From Candidatus Endonucleibacter sp. (ex Gigantidas childressi) (GTDB lineage Bacteria > Pseudomonadota > Gammaproteobacteria > Pseudomonadales > Endozoicomonadaceae): a DNA stretch of 64,000 bases. Position numbers and translations under genes: made by a program. The stretch spans positions 1,469,010-1,533,009 of the forward strand of contig JASXSU010000001.1 of NCBI GenBank assembly GCA_030674875.1, written 5' to 3'. The notes below the pieces were generated by a model that searched no databases, was not told the origin of the DNA, and was given only the letters and a program-made list of their open reading frames with translations. Positions 29,948 through 38,946 of the stretch are shown piece by piece. Position 1 is the stretch's first letter. Each line of letters starts with the position of its first letter.

Positions 29948-30796
29948 TTACATGGTTCTTCGAAGCCTTTTTAGCACTGCCGAAGTTTCTGGGCGCACTC
30001 CGCGCCAGATAAAGAACTGCTCTGCGGCCTGCTCCACCAGCATACCCAAGCCATCAAGGCAACGCCTTGCTCCTAACTCTTTAACCCAACGATTAAAGAC
30101 GGTTTCTTCTGAGCAATACATCATGTCATAACTTATAGTATCTGAACCCATAACCTGAACAGGTATAGGCAGCTCCATACCCTGTAAACTAGCAGATGTT
30201 CCATTAATAATAAGATCAAACGCGCCGTCATCCAGATTTTCAAAAGCAGAAGCAGAGAGCTTTACATTATTAAACTCGGAATAATTCTCACTAACTGCTT
30301 TTATCACGCTTTTAGCTTTGCCCAGCGTTCGGTTGGCAATAACAACCTCGCAAGGATCCTCATACAATAGCGGTGCTATGCACCCTCTGATAGCCCCTCC
30401 TGCCCCTAAAACGAGTACTCGTGCCCCTTTGAGAGAGACTCCGTGATTACTCGTCAGATCTTTAATCAACCCTATTCCATCAGTATTATCTCCATGCAAA
30501 CACCCATCAGCACTTCTCCACAGAGTATTTACCGCACCAGCCTTTTGAGCCAGGTCTGTTTTCACCTCAGCCAGCTCCCAAGCCTCTTCTTTAAATGGAG
30601 CTGTTACACTTAAACCACAATAACCATCATTAAAAAAAGTAGAAATAGCTGCCGCAAAGCCATCAACCTCAACCTCCAGCGCTTCGTAGCATAATTTCTG
30701 GTCACTGTTCTCGGCAAACATCGCATGAATATCCGGAGACTTACTATGATGGACTGGATAACCAACCACGGCATAACGATCGATCAAGCATTCCAC
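29948..30796 (-). CDS. aroE: Shikimate dehydrogenase (NADP+)
   Basis: Reduces 3-dehydroshikimate to shikimate in aromatic amino-acid synthesis. The 282 residues contain the substrate-binding YAVVGYPVHHSKSPDIHAMF (residues 8-27), the catalytic-Lys loop SVTAPFKEEAWE, NTDGIG and the NADP-binding Rossmann motif GAGGAIRGC with ANRT. Length is normal. It is the last core gene of the purE-tsaC-hemF-aroE series, 166 bp after hemF with a family A repeat between them. Confidence 0.97.
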   Translation of the reverse strand: MECLIDRYAVVGYPVHHSKSPDIHAMFAENSDQKLCYEALEVEVDGFAAAISTFFNDGYCGLSVTAPFKEEAWELAEVKTDLAQKAGAVNTLWRSADGCLHGDNTDGIGLIKDLTSNHGVSLKGARVLVLGAGGAIRGCIAPLLYEDPCEVVIANRTLGKAKSVIKAVSENYSEFNNVKLSASAFENLDDGAFDLIINGTSASLQGMELPIPVQVMGSDTISYDMMYCSEETVFNRWVKELGARRCLDGLGMLVEQAAEQFFIWRGVRPETSAVLKRLRRTM

Positions 30797-30843
30797 TTTA
30801 TTTTTTCCTTTACCTGTACTTTAAAACTAAGCTTCTCGTACAG

Positions 30844-30960
30844 CATACCCGTTACTATTGAACGTGGGACTAGGCGAAAAACGAGCGAAGCCCCAAGAGG
30901 CATTACTAGTACTAGCTAATCTGAAAGAGTGAGAGCAATCAACAGCCTCACACACACAGC
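30844..30960 (-). repeat. Family A repeat between hemF and aroE
   Basis: Retains ATACCCGTTACTATTGAACG and GAGAGCAATCAACAGCC. It sits within what would be a continuous operon, ending at the hemF stop. Confidence 0.7.
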
Positions 30961-30962
30961 GA

Positions 30963-31883
<921 letters not shown>

Positions 31884-32450
31884 CTAACCAGATCTAACCA
31901 CTCGACCTGTTATCAGATCCCGAATTTGTGTAGGGCCTGACCCAATGCCGACTACACCAGGCACAATAAAATCCACCACCCCCCCATATTGCTGCTCAAC
32001 GGACCGTTGATCCAAAAGAGGAGGCTGTCCTGACTCGTTAGCAGATGTTGAAATCAACGGCGCATCAATTGCACTGCAGAGATACCTGATTACCGGATGA
32101 TCGCTAACCCTAACAGCTAAAGAGTCATTCATACCCCTTACCCATAATGGAGCCCAATTGTTAGGGTCAGGAACAAGCCAAGTATAAGGACCCGGCCAGG
32201 TATCTGTCATTGTCTTTCGGTCATCTGGTTTTAACGGATCCAATATAGGCTGAAATTGCTCTTCTGAAAAACCGACTACAACAAACCCCTTTTCAACTGG
32301 ACGAAGCTTTATATCCAATAGCCGGTATACAGCATCTCTGCTCCATGGAAGGCAGCCTAGCCCCCAAACTGCCTCTGTGGGATAGGCGATAATACCGCCT
32401 TGTGCAATTACATTCGAAGCATTACTCAGTTGATCAAGGTCAAGAATCAT
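31884..32450 (-). CDS. tsaC: L-threonylcarbamoyladenylate synthase (TsaC/YrdC)
   Basis: Forms threonylcarbamoyl-AMP from threonine, bicarbonate and ATP for the t6A37 modification of tRNA. The 188 residues match the short TsaC form and show YPTEAVWGLGC, KLRPVEKGFVVV, the PGPYTWLVP loop and SANESGQPP. Its start overlaps the purE stop by 4 bp (ATGA), and hemF follows closely. Position before hemF and aroE matches other gammaproteobacteria. Confidence 0.96.
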   Translation of the reverse strand: MILDLDQLSNASNVIAQGGIIAYPTEAVWGLGCLPWSRDAVYRLLDIKLRPVEKGFVVVGFSEEQFQPILDPLKPDDRKTMTDTWPGPYTWLVPDPNNWAPLWVRGMNDSLAVRVSDHPVIRYLCSAIDAPLISTSANESGQPPLLDQRSVEQQYGGVVDFIVPGVVGIGSGPTQIRDLITGRVVRSG

Positions 32451-32953
32451 AGATCTAGACGACTCTGCAGGGCTGCGTTTTTTGCCAAAATCGTCTCCTC
32501 ATTAACTTTACGATCTATCTTCAACCGCTCCGATAACTCTTTATCATTTAAAGCAATGATTTGAGCCGCTAAATACCCAGCATTTTTTGCTCCAGCTTGA
32601 CCAATAGCAACAGTTGCAACAGGGATGCCTCCCGGCATCTGTACCGTAGACAATAGGGCATCAAGCCCATCCAGTGGGCCAGCATCAATAGGAACCCCAA
32701 TTACTGGCTTAACTGTTAGAGAGGCAACAACCCCTGCAAGATGAGCCGCCATACCGGCGCAACAAATAAACGCCACAGCACCACGTTTATCTGCATCCAC
32801 TACATAAGCGTGGGTCGCGCTAGGTGTACGGTGAGCTGAGTGAACCCTAACCTCAACGCTAACTAACAGCTTTTTTAACACATCTACCGCGGACTGTACT
32901 TTTGGCAAATCCGAATCGGAACCCATTAAAATAGCAACAAATGGTTTTAGCAC
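32447..32953 (-). CDS. purE: Phosphoribosylaminoimidazole carboxylase catalytic subunit PurE
   Basis: Produces 4-carboxyaminoimidazole ribonucleotide in purine synthesis. The 168 residues contain GSDSDLPKV, SAHRTP, CAGMAAHLAGVVA and LLSTVQMPGGIPVATVAIG. Many bacteria pair purE with purK, but no purK is in the window; instead purE overlaps tsaC. It may be an N5-CAIR mutase that needs a distant purK, or a direct carboxylase; I cannot decide from motifs by eye. SD-like GGAG lies about 10 bases upstream of the start. Confidence 0.95.
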   Translation of the reverse strand: MLKPFVAILMGSDSDLPKVQSAVDVLKKLLVSVEVRVHSAHRTPSATHAYVVDADKRGAVAFICCAGMAAHLAGVVASLTVKPVIGVPIDAGPLDGLDALLSTVQMPGGIPVATVAIGQAGAKNAGYLAAQIIALNDKELSERLKIDRKVNEETILAKNAALQSRLDL

Positions 32954-32990
32954 CTCGCGCTCCTCCAGAATGTATGTAAATAACTAGTTT

Positions 32991-33116
32991 GTATCCACTC
33001 CCATTGAAAGCAGAGGGTTATTAATTGCCCTTGCTCACCTATCCTACTGCTAATAGGCTTATGGGGATTCGCTCGTTTTTTCTGCCTAACTAGCATCGTC
33101 AATGGTCACGGGTATG
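32991..33116 (+). repeat. Family A repeat
   Basis: Diverged full-length copy from GTATCCACTCCCATTGAAAG to CGTCAATGGTCACGGGTATG, between divergent purE and the 171-residue gene. Confidence 0.75.
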
Positions 33117-33216
33117 TTCGTTACCATTGCGAACAATCTTGTTAGTGCTTTCTAGTAGTTTAGAAGAGACAATCTACTCTATAAACGCAATTATACCAAA
33201 TGCAGGAGTACTTATT

Positions 33217-33732
33217 ATGATGGGTTCAATAAAGCTGGGCATGCTTACAAAAACAAACAATATAGATCACATCAGTAAGGATGTAGATTTACCACAAAAA
33301 AAATTCAAAACTCGGATGGTTACACGGCTCAATAAGTTTGCGAATAAATACATCTATTTGAAAAATACTGTAAAAAGTATATCTCAAGCTGTCAAAGAGT
33401 TGATTAGGCGTGTTAAAATTAAGAATCGCATTGCTGTCTTTTTGCCTTGGGTGCGTATGAAACTTGCTTCAGTTAGGGCTCATACAGACAACATAGATAG
33501 AAAAAAGAGCACAAAATATGATGAGGCGAGCACATCAGCTGAAGTGGCCGCGAGTACTTTTATTCAGGGCGAGATCAGTAAAGATGACGAAAGTATAAGA
33601 AAAGAGTTTGATCTTTTGAGCAAAAATAACACGAATAAACGTGATGAAAATAATTGGCAAGAACCTGTATTAGAAAATGGATTCACTACGCAGACTTTAT
33701 ATGGTGTTTCAAATAATGATGGAGATCGTTGA
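33217..33732 (+). CDS. Hypothetical basic helical protein, 171 aa
   Basis: I placed the start at ATG 33217 because GCAGGAG lies about 9 bases before it; the frame is open to a TTG at 33127. The first 100 residues are strongly basic and helical (RVKIKNRIAVFLPWVRMKLA). The last 70 are acidic and polar and probably disordered. No signal peptide, membrane helix or known family is seen. It stands alone between family A repeats. An effector or DNA-binding role is possible but unsupported. Confidence 0.6.
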   Translation: MMGSIKLGMLTKTNNIDHISKDVDLPQKKFKTRMVTRLNKFANKYIYLKNTVKSISQAVKELIRRVKIKNRIAVFLPWVRMKLASVRAHTDNIDRKKSTKYDEASTSAEVAASTFIQGEISKDDESIRKEFDLLSKNNTNKRDENNWQEPVLENGFTTQTLYGVSNNDGDR

Positions 33733-33889
33733 TCATCCTTAATCATCTGCTGCTATTAGTCGCATAAAATTTAGCTGGTTTTGATCCGACTGCATCCTAG
33801 ATGCTAGCGATAATATGCCTTCCAATATTTATGTGGTGGTTGTCATCTATCATGAAATAATTTACTTTTTACTTGGAGATGAAACATAA

Positions 33890-33953
33890 GATTATTTCAG
33901 GATATTTCAGGATATTTCAGGATATTTCAGGATATTTCAGGATATTTCAGGAT
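33890..33953 (+). repeat. 10-bp tandem repeat directly before a start codon
   Basis: Five perfect GATATTTCAG units occupy 33901-33950. They are preceded by one imperfect unit (GATTATTTCAG, 33890-33900) and followed by GAT joined to the ATG at 33954. Each junction creates CAGGAT, an SD-like core. A unit change shifts the reading frame from the upstream ATG 33879 by one base. Confidence 0.95.
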
Positions 33954-34493
33954 ATGAACAATTTTATAAAAACCTTCAGGGGAAAAAGACCACTATTTGG
34001 TAGTAGTGTTTACATTGCCGAGTCAGCAGTCATCATTGGTGATGTAAAAATAGGTAATGATAGCTCAATTTGGCCTAGTGTAGTTATTAGGGGGGATATA
34101 AACTCTATCCGCATTGGCTCTAACACCAGTGTGCAAGATGGATCAGTTCTTCATATCACCCATAAAAGCACCTATAACCCCTCCGGCTACCCCTTAAAAA
34201 TAGGGAGTGACGTTACCATTGGCCATAATGCAGTACTGCACGGATGCACTATTGGCAACCGCTGTCTAATAGGGATTGGTGCTATTGTTATGGACGGATC
34301 TATCATAGAAGACGAGGTTATGGTTGCTGCAGGATGTCTTGTTCCACCAGGAAAACATTTGATGACAGGTCATCTATTTAAAGGAAGCCCAGCCAAAATG
34401 GCACGGCCTCTGACCGAAGAGGAAAAGCTGTATCTACGTTATAACGCTGCCAACTATGTAAAACTGAAAGATGAATATTTATCCCAAAAGTAA
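33954..34493 (+). CDS. Gamma-carbonic anhydrase-like left-handed beta-helix protein (YrdA/PaaY type)
   Basis: Hexapeptide-repeat protein of the gamma-class carbonic anhydrase-like family, 179 residues from ATG 33954. It shows the family start (FGSSVYIAESAVIIGDV), then VVIRGDINSIRIGSNTSVQD, a His in VLHITH, IGHNAVLHGCTIGNRCLIGI and the C-terminal GSPAKMARPLTEEE. The spaced histidines (LHITH, TIGHNAVLHG) are the expected zinc ligands. Enzymatic activity in this group is often unproven. A longer frame begins upstream (TTG 33873 or ATG 33879) and reads through the 10-bp repeats; ATG 33954 is preferred by homology. Confidence 0.93.
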   Translation: MNNFIKTFRGKRPLFGSSVYIAESAVIIGDVKIGNDSSIWPSVVIRGDINSIRIGSNTSVQDGSVLHITHKSTYNPSGYPLKIGSDVTIGHNAVLHGCTIGNRCLIGIGAIVMDGSIIEDEVMVAAGCLVPPGKHLMTGHLFKGSPAKMARPLTEEEKLYLRYNAANYVKLKDEYLSQK

Positions 34494-34514
34494 TCAGCGA
34501 TGCGGATATAGCTA

Positions 34515-34635
34515 CTCTCCTTAAAAAGTGTGCGCTTGCCAATTACTCTTAATCACCCCAACAGCTTATGCTTTTAGGGTCATATGGCCTCGATCGTTTG
34601 TAGTTTACTCAAAGCTTCAAGGGAAATGAGTGTAT
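34515..34635 (+). repeat. Family A repeat, strongly diverged
   Basis: Recognised by CTTAATCACCCCAACAGCTT, GGCCTCGATCGTTTGTAG and AAGCTTCAAGGGAAATGAGT in family order. Confidence 0.55.
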
Positions 34636-34723
34636 TTATCACCATACGCTATATGCTCAAATCACCATAGCGCTTGAGTGATGCTCAAGCAATATGAACG
34701 CAATCATTACAAGAGACTTTCTA

Positions 34724-34852
34724 TATTCATCACCCTTGAAGGTGGAGGATTGTTGCGTATTTAGATCACCCCTATGGCCTGCTATGCATAGGCTTATGTG
34801 ACCTCGCTAGTGTATATCTTACCTCACATTCAATGGTAACGAGCATATATAG
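34724..34852 (+). repeat. Family A repeat
   Basis: Ends CATCACCCTTGAAGGTGGAG and CATTCAATGGTAACGAGC are conserved; the core is partly decayed. It lies 110 bp before the 98-residue gene. Confidence 0.72.
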
Positions 34853-34964
34853 AGTTCTCGTTTAGCGGATATTAGGCAGCTCTCTTAAAGCGTATAAGTG
34901 GTCTATACTTGAAATAATGAACTTTATCTTTGCTTGTTAACAATAGTTTTAAAAGGGAATTGGC

Positions 34965-35261
34965 ATGTTATCTGTAGAAAAAGAATACTTAAGAAAAATT
35001 AAGATATTGGTCGATAGCGGTTTATCTATGGCAGGAGCCTTTATAAAAGTATTTGAACACCATAAGCTTAATACTCACAAACCATTGATTGATCTTATTC
35101 TCAGGCACTATGCTATTAGTGACATTAAACTAGACTTTGATTATTTTTTTATTGATGGCAGTCGACTAAACATTGACACAACTGATGACTGCATGCTGGC
35201 AACTAGAGCTATAAATATAGATCACCATAAAACAAACTCAATTTCAAATAAATATTATTGA
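34965..35261 (+). CDS. Small hypothetical protein, 98 aa
   Basis: The start ATG has a good SD (AAAAGGGA) about 7 bases upstream, so I think it is expressed. The protein is soluble, with a helical N-terminal half (EKEYLRKIKILVDSGLSMAG) and a more polar C-terminus. No domain is recognised. It stands alone, with a family A repeat upstream and 560 featureless bases downstream. Confidence 0.6.
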   Translation: MLSVEKEYLRKIKILVDSGLSMAGAFIKVFEHHKLNTHKPLIDLILRHYAISDIKLDFDYFFIDGSRLNIDTTDDCMLATRAINIDHHKTNSISNKYY

Positions 35262-35824
35262 CTGACTTTATTATTTAATCTGATACCTCTGTATGCATTT
35301 GTAATTTAATCATATTGATCTTTACATGCCACCATCTGTGTTATCCGTTTTATTCTGGTTGTGATTATTAACTCATAGAATAAAACTGAGGTTCGTGCAA
35401 AGTTCTATATGCCTACCCCTCCTTTAAGGTACGAGGTTGTAAACTATTCTTCAGCCATTCCCGAAAGATACACGCTCAATGTCGTTTTTGATTAAATAAA
35501 AAGATACAATATATTACAGCCATAACCTGCCTGTCGCGTTTGATTAAGCCAGACTGTATGAATAATATTATGCCATGAATATTAGCTACAATCTGGACAT
35601 CTATGATGTATCAAAAGGAATTATTTTAGCTTCTCCTGATCTGTTAATAATCGTATAAAATAGCCCTTCCCATGTTTTTATGAGTCAGCTCAGAAAATAA
35701 GTTTGTATCCACTTCCATAGAGCGATGCGAGTTCTTTTCGAACGACCTTTCAGAGCCTTTTGAAATTGGGGGAAAAAGAGTTCTTGTATTTGGTCCACGA
35801 GAAAAGTGAGGACTGTGAGATAGG
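35262..35824. other. Non-coding stretch
   Basis: About 560 AT-rich bases with many stops in all frames and no repeat or RNA that I recognise. The last 100 bases may be the decayed 3' end of the adjacent transposase remnant. Confidence 0.45.
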
Positions 35825-36263
35825 CTAATTGGTGGTTAAATGCTTCTCACCGTGGCCGTAATTGTTTTCGAGATTGTAGTCTTGATTTTTCAGGGTATTA
35901 AACGTTTGATTTTCAATGTGCCGTAGGCAACAGCCTCCTTTCATTATGACTTCTACTGTCATTTCATCTAGCTTAAAATCAGTGATCCAGCACCAAGTAT
36001 GCCTTTTATCCTTCTTGTCTGTTTCAACAAAGTCGAGTACATTCACCTGCTCTGTGCATGCGCTTTTATTTAGGGAAAGGTTATTAGCATAACGGTACCA
36101 TTGCTTTATGTTTACCTTATCGTTAGTTCGTTCTATACGGCGAACCTTGCCTTCCTTACCACCGCTATCCATAGCTTCAACCAACGACGTATGATCTCAT
36201 CCTTTGCCACAATAATGTAATGCCATCCGTAATCATTGATCAGCCTAGCAGTTGGGTTATCGG
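35825..36263 (-). pseudogene. DDE transposase remnant, C-terminal part, frameshifted
   Basis: The C-terminal RHIENQTFNTLKNQDYNLE, followed by NNYGHGEKHL, is a motif of a large DDE transposase group. Upstream, in another frame, ARLINDYGWHYIIVAKD fits the preceding part of the same protein. A frameshift near 36184 separates them, and a family B repeat at 36266 truncates the remnant on its 5' side. Confidence 0.7.
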
Positions 36264-36265
36264 CA

Positions 36266-36397
36266 TATATATCCGTCGCCTTTCAATCTGCTACGTTGTT
36301 GGCTGCGCTCGCTCACCCCGATCACCTACTACTCGTAGGCTCATGGGGCTTGGCTTACTTGCCGCCTAGTAGCAACTTGACATCCTTTGGGTATATA
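36266..36397 (+). repeat. Family B repeat (MITE)
   Basis: Full copy from TATATATCCGTCGCC to CCTTTGGGTATATA, with the conserved core CACCTACTACTCGTAGGCTC. It separates two transposase remnants. Confidence 0.85.
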
Positions 36398-36489
36398 CAT
36401 ACTTAGTCCCTTTAAAAAATAATTTTCTTTGAAATACTTACTTTTTTTGTTGGTTTTCTCTGATTTTAGCGATATTCCTCTGAGTTGTT

Positions 36490-36943
36490 CTGCTTATGCT
36501 TTGAACGGCTAAATCAGCTGGGTATGGATCGCTTCATCCTGTGCACGGATAGAGCCAACTGGAAATATCGCTCCAAAAACGTCAACTATCTGGTGGTGTT
36601 ATTCGCTTGGCAAGGAGCCTCAACGTACATTGCTTGAGTGTGTCTTGACAATAAATGAGGAAGCTCCAATACCGATGAACACATAAAGGTGATGGAGAGC
36701 GTGTTAAAGCTCATCTCGACAGAGAGGATTGATCACCTTCTGGCAGATCGTGAGTTTATAGGCCACAAATGGTTTGACTGGTGCCACATCAAAATAAACT
36801 GTTCTGCATAATTCTTGCTAAAAACGACAATATCGTAGAACATGAAGGCAAAAAAAAATGCCGTGGGCCAGATATGCAGCGGCGCTCTATTCAATCAGAC
36901 AGTAACGCAGCATAGCCAAAAGAAAGCATCTAGTGTACCACTC
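36490..36943 (+). pseudogene. IS4-type transposase remnant, central part
   Basis: Reads MDRFILCTDRANWKYRSKN, VNYLVV and then LLADREFIGHKWFDW with stops and frameshifts. It matches the middle of the element at 61543-62850 and the fragment at 44868. Both ends are missing. Confidence 0.75.
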
Positions 36944-36975
36944 TATACCCAAAGGATTTGGTTGCGGCAGCCAAA
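36944..36975 (-). repeat. Family B repeat, one terminus only
   Basis: TATACCCAAAGGATTTGG matches one end of family B and stops abruptly; it caps the IS4 remnant. Confidence 0.55.
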
Positions 36976-37251
36976 AGTTACAAATAAAACTACATTTTAT
37001 TTTCCTAATAGCTGCATAATGACCTAACGTAGATCCAGCCCTTATGGTTTTCCAAACAACCTAAGCTAATTCAGTAAACCACTTTTTCGAGAAACCTCAC
37101 CACCTTATGTTTCATTTACTTCGTTTTGAGTGCGTTTATTATATCACTGCATAAAAGGGCTGGTTATTACAGCTGTTTTTACTGGTATCCATTACAATTC
37201 TTTTAGAGTATGACGTTTGACGAAGCATATCTGGAAGTTAAGTCATACATT

Positions 37252-37374
37252 TTGATAGTGCCATTGAAAGTGCGAGCAAGAAACAACCGAGATGATATCC
37301 ATAAACCTAAAGGTAATAGGTAATAGGTAGTTTATGAGTGAAAGATGTCAACAACCTCACTCATTCAATGGAAT
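37252..37374 (-). repeat. Family A repeat in the glmU leader
   Basis: Diverged copy from AGTGCCATTGAAAGTGCGAG to CTCACTCATTCAATGGAATC, containing a short GGTAATA reiteration near 37312-37328. It ends about 58 bases before the glmU start. Confidence 0.68.
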
Positions 37375-37432
37375 CGTGCTTTTCCGGCAAAGTCAGTTGT
37401 ATTCTTTTATAACACTGAAGGACCTCATACCT

Positions 37433-38809
37433 ATGAGAACAGATATTGTTATTCTTGCGGCTGGGAAAGGTAGCCGAATGAAGTCTAGCCTGCCTAAAGT
37501 GCTGCACACAATTGCAGGCAAACCAATGCTCGAACACGTTATTATGACTGCTAGCGCAAGTCAAGGAAAGGAATCATTGGGTGATATTCACGTGGTGCTT
37601 GGGCATGGGTCTGATCAAATTTTGAACGCATTGAGCGTTTATGGCGTAAACTGGGTTCAACAGCATGAACAGCTTGGAACAGGGCATGCCGTTAAACAGA
37701 CGCTTCCTAGCATCAAAAATGCTAACGTAGTTTTGGTTATTTATGGTGATATCCCCCTGATTAAAGCTGAAACATTAATATCTCTGGTAAAGGCTAGTCG
37801 TGGAGAAAACTTAGCTCTATTGACCGCCATCCTTGCTGACCCTTCTGGGTATGGGCGTATTGATAAGGATGCAAAGGGACACATTCAAACTATTATTGAG
37901 CACAAAGACGCCAACTCTAAACAATTAGCGATAAATGAGGTGAATACCGGTGTTATGGCGATTCCAGGTAAGCATATTGAGGGCTGGTTAAATAACTTAA
38001 ATAATAACAATACTCAGCGAGAATTCTATTTGACTGATATTGTGGCCATGGCTGTTAAAGAAAACGTTAAGGTACATTGCGTTCAACCCACCAAGCTTGT
38101 TGAGATTTTGGGCGTTAACAATCGATTACAGCTAAGCAACCTAGAAAGATCTTACCAGCAGCAAAAAGCTCAGGAAATGATGCTCGCAGGGGTGACTATT
38201 ATGGATCCTCAGCGTATTGATTTTAGAGGGGCAATTACAGTTGGTAGAGATGTTGTTTTGGATGTAAACGTTGTGCTTGAAGGGGATGTGATACTTGGTG
38301 ATAATATTGTCGTAGAAGCTAACTGTATTATTCGTAACTCTAGAATTGCTGACGGTGTGATAATCAAAGCAAACTCGATTATCGAAGATACCGAGATATT
38401 AAAAAACTGCACAGTGGGGCCTTTTGCCCGTCTTCGACCAGGCACTGAGCTAGATGATGGTGTAACTATTGGTAATTTTGTGGAAATCAAAAAGTCGCGG
38501 ATTGGTCGAAATAGTAAAATCAACCACCTTACCTATGTGGGAGATGCAGAAATTGGCGTTGGAGTTAATGTAGGAGCCGGTACCGTGACCTGTAACTATG
38601 ACGGAGCCAATAAACATAAAACCGTAATTGGAGATGGTGCTTTTATTGGCACCAACAGTTCTCTGGTAGCTCCTGTGACTATCGGTAAGGGAGCCACAAC
38701 AGCAGCTGGCTCTACAATTACCCGTACGGTTTTAGATGATGAACTGGGAGTGGCTCGCGGCCGTCAACGTAATATTAGTGACTGGCATAGGCCAAAAAAG
38801 AAGAAGTAG
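37433..38809 (+). CDS. glmU: Bifunctional GlmU: glucosamine-1-phosphate acetyltransferase / UDP-GlcNAc pyrophosphorylase
   Basis: Makes UDP-N-acetylglucosamine for peptidoglycan and LPS. From ATG 37433 the protein has 458 residues, the family's usual size. The longer frame from 37334 would add 33 residues encoded largely by a family A repeat and is rejected. The uridylyltransferase domain shows LAAGKGSRMKSSLPKVLH (residues 8-25) and YGDIPLI. The C-terminal left-handed beta-helix shows GPFARLRPGTELDDGVTIGN, VEIKKS, NHLTYVGDAEIG and NYDGANKHKT, with the acetyltransferase His in NHLTY. GAAGGA lies about 11 bases before the ATG. glmS follows, so the pair supplies successive steps of amino-sugar synthesis. 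Confidence 0.97.
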   Translation: MRTDIVILAAGKGSRMKSSLPKVLHTIAGKPMLEHVIMTASASQGKESLGDIHVVLGHGSDQILNALSVYGVNWVQQHEQLGTGHAVKQTLPSIKNANVVLVIYGDIPLIKAETLISLVKASRGENLALLTAILADPSGYGRIDKDAKGHIQTIIEHKDANSKQLAINEVNTGVMAIPGKHIEGWLNNLNNNNTQREFYLTDIVAMAVKENVKVHCVQPTKLVEILGVNNRLQLSNLERSYQQQKAQEMMLAGVTIMDPQRIDFRGAITVGRDVVLDVNVVLEGDVILGDNIVVEANCIIRNSRIADGVIIKANSIIEDTEILKNCTVGPFARLRPGTELDDGVTIGNFVEIKKSRIGRNSKINHLTYVGDAEIGVGVNVGAGTVTCNYDGANKHKTVIGDGAFIGTNSSLVAPVTIGKGATTAAGSTITRTVLDDELGVARGRQRNISDWHRPKKKK

Positions 38810-38829
38810 ATTAAAAAACGATAGTGTGT

Positions 38830-38902
38830 ATGGGGATATACCTGTAACTATTAAAGGTGAGAGCAGTCAAGAATCCACACCTTCAATGGGAATGGATATA
38901 AA
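38830..38902 (-). repeat. Family A repeat, internally deleted
   Basis: Both ends are present (ATACCTGTAACTATTAAAGG and CACACCTTCAATGGGAATGG) but the central core is missing. It lies between glmU and glmS. Confidence 0.68.
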
Positions 38903-38946
38903 CGTTACTGAAATCTGTTTGAGCTTGTTAAAGCGGAGCATGAAAT

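Noticed and set aside
33873-33953. Extension of the carbonic anhydrase-like protein through the 10-bp repeats
   Set aside because: The added residues are a translation of the DNA repeat; the family begins at ATG 33954. Kept only as a possible switch in the findings.
37334-37432. 33-codon N-terminal extension of glmU
   Set aside because: Encoded largely by a family A repeat and absent from the GlmU family; ATG 37433 gives the standard start and length.
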